Shown here one piece after another: positions 58,552 through 64,000 of a DNA stretch of 64,000 nt. Under the pieces are notes generated by a model. The model made no database searches, was not told the DNA's origin, and saw only the letters and a program-made list of their open reading frames with translations. Numbering within the stretch: the first letter of the stretch is position 1; the number at the start of each line of letters is the position of its first letter. Source of the DNA: Pseudofrankia coriaricola (lineage in GTDB: Bacteria > Actinomycetota > Actinomycetes > Frankiales > Frankiaceae); assembly GCF_001854805.1 (NCBI RefSeq), contig NZ_MBLO01000276.1, forward strand, positions 1-64,000. The letters run 5' to 3'. The translations under genes and the position numbers were made by a program.

Positions 58552-60570
58552 TCAGTGCACGCGCTGGTCGGCAGGGCAGTCCAGGGCGCTGGCCTTGGTG
58601 AGGCCGTCGACGGACAGGCGCGCCGACAGCCGCACCGGTCCCGGGGACTCGGCAAGGATCCCGGTCCAGTCGCCGGCGGCGCGGAACACGCAGACGTTGC
58701 CCTCCGTGATCGACCAGAGCGAGGTGAAATGCACCAGGACAGTCGCCACGCCCGGCGACTGGAAGTCGACCGCGACGGAGCTGACGCCAAGCTCGGTCAG
58801 CGTGGCCGGCCCCCGCACCAGCCCGCTCGAGTCGGTGACGATCCAGACCTTCCAGTTGTCGTCCTGCCAGGCGAGGTCGAGGTAGGGCAGGCCGGAGCGC
58901 AGCAGCTTGGCCTCGGCCTGCCCCGACGCGTCGAGCGGCACATTCGGCAGCGCCACGTAGGTGACGCCCCGGGTCAGCAGCCAGTCGTGGTACGTGCTGG
59001 CCGTCAGTGTCCCGTCGTAGAAGAGCGCGTTGTCCTTCGTGTCCAGCTGCCGCAGCCAGCCGCGGGCCATCTCGGCGTGCGGCGCGACGTAGCGGGCCTC
59101 CCAGTGGGCCTTGGTGAACGGGATCTCGACCCGGCCGGCCGGGACCAGGCCGTCATCACGATCGAGATACGTGAGCAGCCCGGTGTAGTAGCCGGGGGAG
59201 GCGGATGGGTCGCCCTGGGTTATCAACGCGCCGTGTACCGGCCCGATCGACCAGCCGATCAGCGGTATCGCGACGACCAGCAGAACCCGCGGCCGGCGGG
59301 CGAGCAGCACGGCGGCCATCGGTCCGGCGAGCAGCGTCGCCGGACGGGTGATGTTGCCGCCGACGGACGAGGGCACAAAGAAGAACACCGTCGCCGACGC
59401 CGCCCACAGCAGCAGGCCGCGGCGCACGGCCCGCTCGCGGCGCGGCACCACCAGCAGGCCGCCGCCGATCAACGCCAGCAGGCAGAGATAGGTGAGCGCG
59501 GGAAAGGGCTGGACGCCCTCCTCGGGAAAGACCAGCGACACCACGAGGCCGCTGACCGCCCCCACCATCGGCAGGATCCGCCGCCACGGCAGGCTGCCGA
59601 CCAGCGCCGCGGCCACCAGCAGCACGAACGCGCCGGCCAGCGGCGAGGACAGCGACGCGCCAATCGCCCCCACCCAGGCGACCCAGGCGCGCCGCTCCCG
59701 CACGCCCACCAGCGCGAGCGCGCCGAACGCCATCCCCAGCGCGAAGGCGCCGCGGCCGACGACGAGGTTCGCGACGGTCACGGCGGCGAACCAGAGGACC
59801 GCGAGGTCGTGGTGGCCGCGGCGGCGGCGCGGCCCGCGCAGCAGCCGCGCCACCAGCACCGTCGACGCGACACAGGACAGCGCCCCGAGCAGCCGCGTCC
59901 CGAACAGCGCTCCGAGCGGCGGGAACAGCACGCTGTAGCCGAGCACCGTGTGCCCGCCGTACCACTGGTTGTCCCAGAGCCGCGCGCCGCCGTGCTCGAA
60001 CAGCCAGACCCGGTACTCCTGCGCCGGCGTGTCCGGCCCGGTGAGGCCGAGGCCCAGCGTCAGCGCGCACAGCGCGGCGGTCAGCAGCCAGGGCCGCGCC
60101 CGCACCGCCCGGCCGACGAACAGCCCGGACCGGACCACCGCTCGCCGGACGGCCCCCCAGCCGCCGGGGCGTCCGTAAGGGGGCCGGAACGCCCCGGGCG
60201 GCGTGGGCACCGATGATGGAAGCCCGGCCAGCGCCCCGACGGCGCCCGCGGCCGGGGCCGCCGGGGCCGGGGCCGCCGCCTCCAGAGCCGCGGCCGCCAG
60301 GATCCCGGCATCCGGGGCCCCGACGGCCGGGAGGCTGGCATCAACGAGTGAGGAGGTCGGCGGGAGTGACGGAGCCGGATCATCGCCAGGTGCGGCATGG
60401 CTTGGCCCCTGGTCCGTCCGCGGCTCCACGGCCTCAGGAGACGGCCCGGCCGGCGGCGCCGGCGGCGCGGGAGAGGCAGCCGGAGACGGCGCCTCCTCCT
60501 CGGGCTCCGACGGCGGGCGACGGCGATGAGGGCCCGTCGAGGATCCGGGTATGGCGAGCGGTCCTGCCAC
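58552..60570 (-). CDS. Polytopic membrane protein, GT-C-like
   Basis: A 672-residue protein. A Pro/Ala-rich disordered lead (about 1-150) precedes some ten hydrophobic segments and a C-terminal soluble part (about 480-672). WLFEHGGARLWDNQWYGGH and YSVLFPPLGALFG after the first helix resemble the acceptor/donor loop of GT-C enzymes or the PTPS-related membrane family. I am unsure which. The GTG at 60570 overlaps the lead of the divergent mannosyltransferase gene, so a later start is quite possible. Its function is unknown; transfer of a sugar from a lipid donor is a guess. Confidence 0.65.
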   Translation of the reverse strand: MAGPLAIPGSSTGPHRRRPPSEPEEEAPSPAASPAPPAPPAGPSPEAVEPRTDQGPSHAAPGDDPAPSLPPTSSLVDASLPAVGAPDAGILAAAALEAAAPAPAAPAAGAVGALAGLPSSVPTPPGAFRPPYGRPGGWGAVRRAVVRSGLFVGRAVRARPWLLTAALCALTLGLGLTGPDTPAQEYRVWLFEHGGARLWDNQWYGGHTVLGYSVLFPPLGALFGTRLLGALSCVASTVLVARLLRGPRRRRGHHDLAVLWFAAVTVANLVVGRGAFALGMAFGALALVGVRERRAWVAWVGAIGASLSSPLAGAFVLLVAAALVGSLPWRRILPMVGAVSGLVVSLVFPEEGVQPFPALTYLCLLALIGGGLLVVPRRERAVRRGLLLWAASATVFFFVPSSVGGNITRPATLLAGPMAAVLLARRPRVLLVVAIPLIGWSIGPVHGALITQGDPSASPGYYTGLLTYLDRDDGLVPAGRVEIPFTKAHWEARYVAPHAEMARGWLRQLDTKDNALFYDGTLTASTYHDWLLTRGVTYVALPNVPLDASGQAEAKLLRSGLPYLDLAWQDDNWKVWIVTDSSGLVRGPATLTELGVSSVAVDFQSPGVATVLVHFTSLWSITEGNVCVFRAAGDWTGILAESPGPVRLSARLSVDGLTKASALDCPADQRVH

Positions 60571-62549
60571 CCGGTGCTACCTCCCAGACGTTCCCAAGTC
60601 CTCGCCCACTCCCCGTCCGGGCGACCAAGCGGGCGACCTCCGCGACCGCCTGGCTGCTCGTCGCGGGCGCTGGCGCGGCCATTGCCGCAGTTACGGCGGA
60701 AGGCCGGCTCGGGCCGCGTGATCCGCGCGCAATCGACCCGACACCCTGGTGGGGCATTCTCCCACCAGCTCCGCCCACCGGCACCACAAGGGGCGCCCTT
60801 GCCGGAATCGCCGCACTCGCGGTCATCACCTTGTGCGTGTGCTGGATCACCCTGGTCCGGCGGGCATTGTCTGGCCGAGCGGGCCCACGCGCCGCCCTGA
60901 CGGCCGCCATCGCCTGGGGAATGCCGTTCGCCCTCGGGCCGCCGCTGTTCAGCCGGGACGCCTACGCCTACGCCGCGCAGGGCGAGCTCGCCCGGCGCGG
61001 CCTCGACCCGGCGACCCACGGAGTGGCGGCCTTGGCGGCAGGCGGGCCCACCTCCCTGGGCGCCGCGTTCAGCAACGCCGTCGACCCGCGCTGGCGGGAT
61101 ACGCACACCCCATACGGCGGCGGGGCGGTGGCCGTGGAGAAGCTCGCCGCGACGGTCGGCCACCTGCTCGGCGGCGGGCCGACGGTGGCGCTGGTGACGT
61201 TGCGGGTCGTCGCGGTTCTCGCGGTGGTGGCGATGGTCGCGTGCACCGTCCGCCTCGTCGACCGCCTGCCGCGCGCCGCCGACCCGGCCGGCGACGCCGG
61301 GCGGGCGGGCGCGAAGGAGGGCGCATCAGGCCGGGCCGTCGTGCTCGCGCTCGTCGCCGCGAACCCGGTGACGGTGATCCACCTCGTCGGCGGGATGCAC
61401 CTGGACGCCCTGGCCGCCGGAGCGCTGGCGGGCGCGCTGCTGATCGACCGACGCCGGGTCACGCACCGGCCTGGACGACCGCCGTTCACGCGGTTCCCGG
61501 GGTTCCCGTGGGGTCGGCGGTCCAACAGGTCCGCCGGCGGGCCCGTTCACCGGGCCGTTTCCGGCGCGGCCATGGCGGCGACGGCGCTGGCCTGCTTCGC
61601 GGGCACGATCAAGGTGACGACGCTGCTCGGATTCGCCTGGCTGGTCGTGGCGCACGCCCGCGACGCCGCACGGCACGACCCGCTCGCCGACGGCTCCCGG
61701 CCCGCGGTCTCGGGACTAGCGGTCTCGGGACTACCGGCGGCCGAGCCGGGCGGCCGGCCCCTGGCGGCCGGCCGGTGGGGGCTGGCGGCGGTGGCCGTGG
61801 CGGCCGACCTGGCCGTGGCGGCGGCCGTGCTCGGGCTGAGCGTGCTGGCCAGCGGGTTCCCACCGACCTGGATCAAGGCACTGGCCACCTCGGGGGAGCT
61901 GACGACGGGGATCGCGCCCGCGTCACTCCTCGCCTCACTCGTCGCGGCGGTGGCCGGTCTCGCGGACCAGCAGGTCTCGGCTGGGCGCGATTCGGCGCTG
62001 CTCACCGACTGTCGCACCGTGACCCTCGCGGCCGCCGCGGCCGTCGTCGTCGTCCTGTTGTGGCGGGCCTGGCGCCGCCCGGTCACCGGGGCGGCCGACG
62101 GGCGGGACGGGCTCGCCGTGCTGGGCATCGGCGGGTTCGCGGTGGCGCTCGGAAGCCCGGTGCTCTACCCCTGGTATCTGGGCCCGGCGCTGCCGATGCT
62201 CGCCATCCTCATCGCGGACGCGCACGTCGCCCACCAGCGCGGCGATGGTCCCATGATCCGGGAGGGCCTTCGGGGCGACGAGGCCGAAGAGCCCACCGGG
62301 TCACGGGACGAGGCCGGGTTGGCGCGGAGGCGGTGCCGGGTCGGCGCGGGGATCGTGTGCGCGACCTCGGTGTGGCTGTGCGGGGCGACGCTGTCTCCGC
62401 TGGCGCAGACCTGGCGGCTGCTCGGCCCTCACGGGCCGGCCTTCCCCGCTCCGCTGGTGGGGACGCTGGCCGCGGTGGCCGCGCTGCTCGTCACGGCCGC
62501 CGGCGCCGTGACGGCGCGGCGGCCTGGCTGGTGGGCCACGCCAGGCTGA
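60366..62549 (+). CDS. MptB-like polyprenol-phosphate-mannose-dependent mannosyltransferase
   Basis: GT-C integral membrane enzyme, likely alpha-1,6-mannosyltransferase as in lipomannan assembly. About 12 helices; the first external loop has FSRDAYAYAAQGELARRGLD, matching the D-Y-Y/QG pattern of MptA/MptB. NAVDPRWRD and YGGGAVAVEK follow it; LHLVGG-like and SPVLYPWYL parts are also conserved. From the GTG at 60366 (AGGAGG nine bases upstream) it has 727 residues; the first 90 or so are disordered and no in-frame ATG or GTG follows before the first helix, so the start is uncertain. It overlaps the divergent gene by about 200 bases and the convergent one by 59. Confidence 0.78.
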   Translation: MTEPDHRQVRHGLAPGPSAAPRPQETARPAAPAARERQPETAPPPRAPTAGDGDEGPSRIRVWRAVLPPGATSQTFPSPRPLPVRATKRATSATAWLLVAGAGAAIAAVTAEGRLGPRDPRAIDPTPWWGILPPAPPTGTTRGALAGIAALAVITLCVCWITLVRRALSGRAGPRAALTAAIAWGMPFALGPPLFSRDAYAYAAQGELARRGLDPATHGVAALAAGGPTSLGAAFSNAVDPRWRDTHTPYGGGAVAVEKLAATVGHLLGGGPTVALVTLRVVAVLAVVAMVACTVRLVDRLPRAADPAGDAGRAGAKEGASGRAVVLALVAANPVTVIHLVGGMHLDALAAGALAGALLIDRRRVTHRPGRPPFTRFPGFPWGRRSNRSAGGPVHRAVSGAAMAATALACFAGTIKVTTLLGFAWLVVAHARDAARHDPLADGSRPAVSGLAVSGLPAAEPGGRPLAAGRWGLAAVAVAADLAVAAAVLGLSVLASGFPPTWIKALATSGELTTGIAPASLLASLVAAVAGLADQQVSAGRDSALLTDCRTVTLAAAAAVVVVLLWRAWRRPVTGAADGRDGLAVLGIGGFAVALGSPVLYPWYLGPALPMLAILIADAHVAHQRGDGPMIREGLRGDEAEEPTGSRDEAGLARRRCRVGAGIVCATSVWLCGATLSPLAQTWRLLGPHGPAFPAPLVGTLAAVAALLVTAAGAVTARRPGWWATPG

Positions 62550-64000
62550 CCCGGACGGCGTGCCAGGTGGCGACGAGCAGCAGCACGTTGCGCCCCACGA
62601 GAACCAGGCTCATGACGATCCGGCCCTGGATGACGTCGTTGTACCGCCAGGGGTAGACCAGTTGGCTGACCGCGACCGCCGCCAGCAGCACGATCAGCCC
62701 CACCCACCGTCGCTCGCGGGCGTCCCGGCGATCCTGCCGGCAGATCTCGGGCCTCGCCGAACCGGGAGGGACCCCGCCGGTCCCGCCCGCGAGCGCGACG
62801 CCGGTGACCGCGACCGCCAGCACCCACAGCAGGTACTGCGGGCTGAGCACCCGCGATGTCATGAGTACGACGAGCAGCAGCGCCAGCAGCCGGTCGCAGG
62901 CCACCACCGCCCAGCCGGCCGAGGTTCCGTCGGCGTCGCCGGAGGCGGGCGATCTGGCGGGCAGCAGCCACCAGCGGACCACGACGGCCGCGACCACCAC
63001 CAGCTCGACCACGGTGCAGACGGTGGCGACCGTGCGCGCGGCCGAGTCGCCGAACTGCAGGGAGCCGTAGGAATACCGGGCCGTCTCCCCCGCCCCGGAC
63101 ATCCGGATGACGACGAAGACGGTCGCCGGCACGGCCTCCAGCTGCAGCCCTCGGGCCCGCTGGGCGCCGAGGAAGCCGAGCAGGTCACCGCCCGCGCCGG
63201 CCGCGACGAGCACCAGCCCCACGGCCACGGCGGCGCAGGCCGCCCCGATGGCCATCCGGGCCAGTACGCGGGCCGACGGCCGGCCCACGGCGCCCAGCAG
63301 GAAGGCCGGCCAGACCTTGACCAGCGTGCCGGCCATGACGGCGAAGCCCACCCGGCCGGGCCGCCCGGCGCGCAGAGCGAGCAGTGCCGCGACGACGCAG
63401 GCCGCGGGTACCAGGTCGAACCGGGCGAGCGTCACCGGCCCGAGCAGGAGGGTGCCCACCAGCCATACCCGCGCCCCCGGCCCAGGAGGTCCCCCCTGGC
63501 AGACCCGCAGGATCGCCGACCTTCCAGTAGTGCTTCTGGGGACGGCGGCCTCCGGAGATGCGAAGGAGGAGCATTTTCGCACCTCCTTTGGCCCTCTAGG
63601 AATCCCAGGTGAAACCGGCTCGGCAGAGCTTCCGGTAGCTCTGCCGGCGGTTCCCTGACCGTCGGCCCCCCGGCCGGCTCGGGCGAGGGCGGCGGTCACC
63701 GCGGCGTCGACGGCGACCATGAACAGCGGGAAGCCGACCCGATAGGACAGGCCCGCCACCGCGCGCGCGAGCGCCGGGACCGCGAAGACGAGGACCGCGC
63801 CCGGTGGGTATTGCCAGGTCTCGTCGCCCACCGGCAGCCCATGGCCGTGGACGAACGACTCCCCCCAGCCGGCGTAGAGCCGGATGTCGCCGAGGACGCC
63901 CTGCTGGGCGCCGAGCACCCGGCCGGCGAAGACCAACGTCAGGAGAACCGCCCGGCTCACCGCCCAGAACGTCCACAACCGCCGCCGTGACCAGGGCTCG
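62491..64000 (-). CDS. GT87-family mannosyltransferase-like membrane protein (5' end cut by the window)
   Basis: Integral membrane glycosyltransferase related to PimE (DUF2029/GT87), expected to use polyprenol-phosphate mannose. The frame runs open to the window edge through RRRLWTFWAVSR, so the start probably lies outside. Conserved pieces are DIRLYAGWG, QYPPGA, RFDLVPA and VLSPQYLLWVLA. A roughly 65-residue, unconserved insert lies between PLFMVAVDAAVTAALARAG and WLVGTLLLGPVTLARFDLVPA; it contains the second copy of the palindromic repeat and other small palindromes. The 3' end overlaps the convergent mannosyltransferase gene by 59 bases. Confidence 0.8.
   Translation of the reverse strand, partial: EPWSRRRLWTFWAVSRAVLLTLVFAGRVLGAQQGVLGDIRLYAGWGESFVHGHGLPVGDETWQYPPGAVLVFAVPALARAVAGLSYRVGFPLFMVAVDAAVTAALARAGRGADGQGTAGRATGSSAEPVSPGIPRGPKEVRKCSSFASPEAAVPRSTTGRSAILRVCQGGPPGPGARVWLVGTLLLGPVTLARFDLVPAACVVAALLALRAGRPGRVGFAVMAGTLVKVWPAFLLGAVGRPSARVLARMAIGAACAAVAVGLVLVAAGAGGDLLGFLGAQRARGLQLEAVPATVFVVIRMSGAGETARYSYGSLQFGDSAARTVATVCTVVELVVVAAVVVRWWLLPARSPASGDADGTSAGWAVVACDRLLALLLVVLMTSRVLSPQYLLWVLAVAVTGVALAGGTGGVPPGSARPEICRQDRRDARERRWVGLIVLLAAVAVSQLVYPWRYNDVIQGRIVMSLVLVGRNVLLLVATWHAVRVSLAWPTSQAAAPSRRRRP
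63544..63594 (-). repeat. Palindromic repeat element, copy 2 (inside GT87 gene)
   Basis: The minus-strand sequence begins GGGCCAAAGG and contains GCGAAAATGCT, CCTTCGC and a trailing GGCC, matching the element in nadB (1180-1228) at most positions. The core stem is TGCGAA/TTCGCA. It keeps the reading frame open but lies in a stretch not expected in the family. Small palindromes flank it: CGGCAGAGCT/AGCTCTGCCG around 63620-63645 and CCAGG/CCTGG at about 63482-63499. Confidence 0.75.

Overview
The window is very GC-rich, uses GTG and TTG starts freely, and carries many Pro/Ala-rich protein extensions. With a Clp-type ClpC carrying a UVR linker and a MptB-like mannosyltransferase, this points to a high-GC actinobacterium. 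The overall style suggests a Frankia-like lineage, but that is an inference; no 16S or other diagnostic marker is present.

Layout. (1) 0.2-4.7 kb, plus strand: a vitamin/cofactor operon panC-nadB-nadC-coaX (pantothenate, de novo NAD, CoA), with 2-bp or overlapping junctions. (2) 5.4-14.3 kb, plus strand: two paralogous polyprenyl-phosphate sugar-1-phosphate transferases, a secreted lytic transglycosylase, rmlA and a GDSL/SGNH lipoprotein. (3) 14.5-17.8 kb, minus strand: a divergent class II lysyl-tRNA synthetase and a UDP-glucose dehydrogenase. (4) 18-46.7 kb, minus strand: a large polysaccharide locus. It has six glycosyltransferases, two hexapeptide acyltransferases, a Wzy-like polymerase/ligase, a Wzz-like chain-length protein, a Wzx-like flippase, glucose-1-phosphate cytidylyltransferase, an NAD-dependent epimerase, three zinc-binding-type sugar methyltransferases, a putative Fe/2OG oxygenase, a Nudix hydrolase, two secreted parallel beta-helix proteins and a 1230-residue secreted multidomain protein. 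(5) 46.7-49.0 kb: about 2.3 kb with no convincing gene. (6) 49.0-53.4 kb, plus strand: clpC and a purple-acid-phosphatase-like enzyme. (7) 53.5-58.1 kb, minus strand: cydAB and a membrane-anchored PP2C phosphatase. (8) 58.5-64 kb: three polytopic membrane proteins of the GT-C type, including a MptB-like mannosyltransferase and a GT87 protein cut by the window edge.

Together, regions 2-4 look like a Wzx/Wzy-dependent exopolysaccharide system: nucleotide sugars (RmlA, Ugd, RfbF and tailoring enzymes), priming transferases, glycosyltransferases, flippase, polymerase and length control, plus secreted proteins that may bind or cut the product. In mycobacteria panC, coaX, lysS, lsr2 and clpC1 lie close together. 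Here that block is spread over 49 kb with the polysaccharide genes in between, and no lsr2 is visible.

The most unusual local signals are a short palindromic repeat present once in nadB and once inside the GT87 reading frame (both open frames survive), twin 17-bp dyads upstream of cydAB, and very similar paralog pairs (the sugar-phosphate transferases and the beta-helix proteins) suggesting recent duplication or gene conversion.
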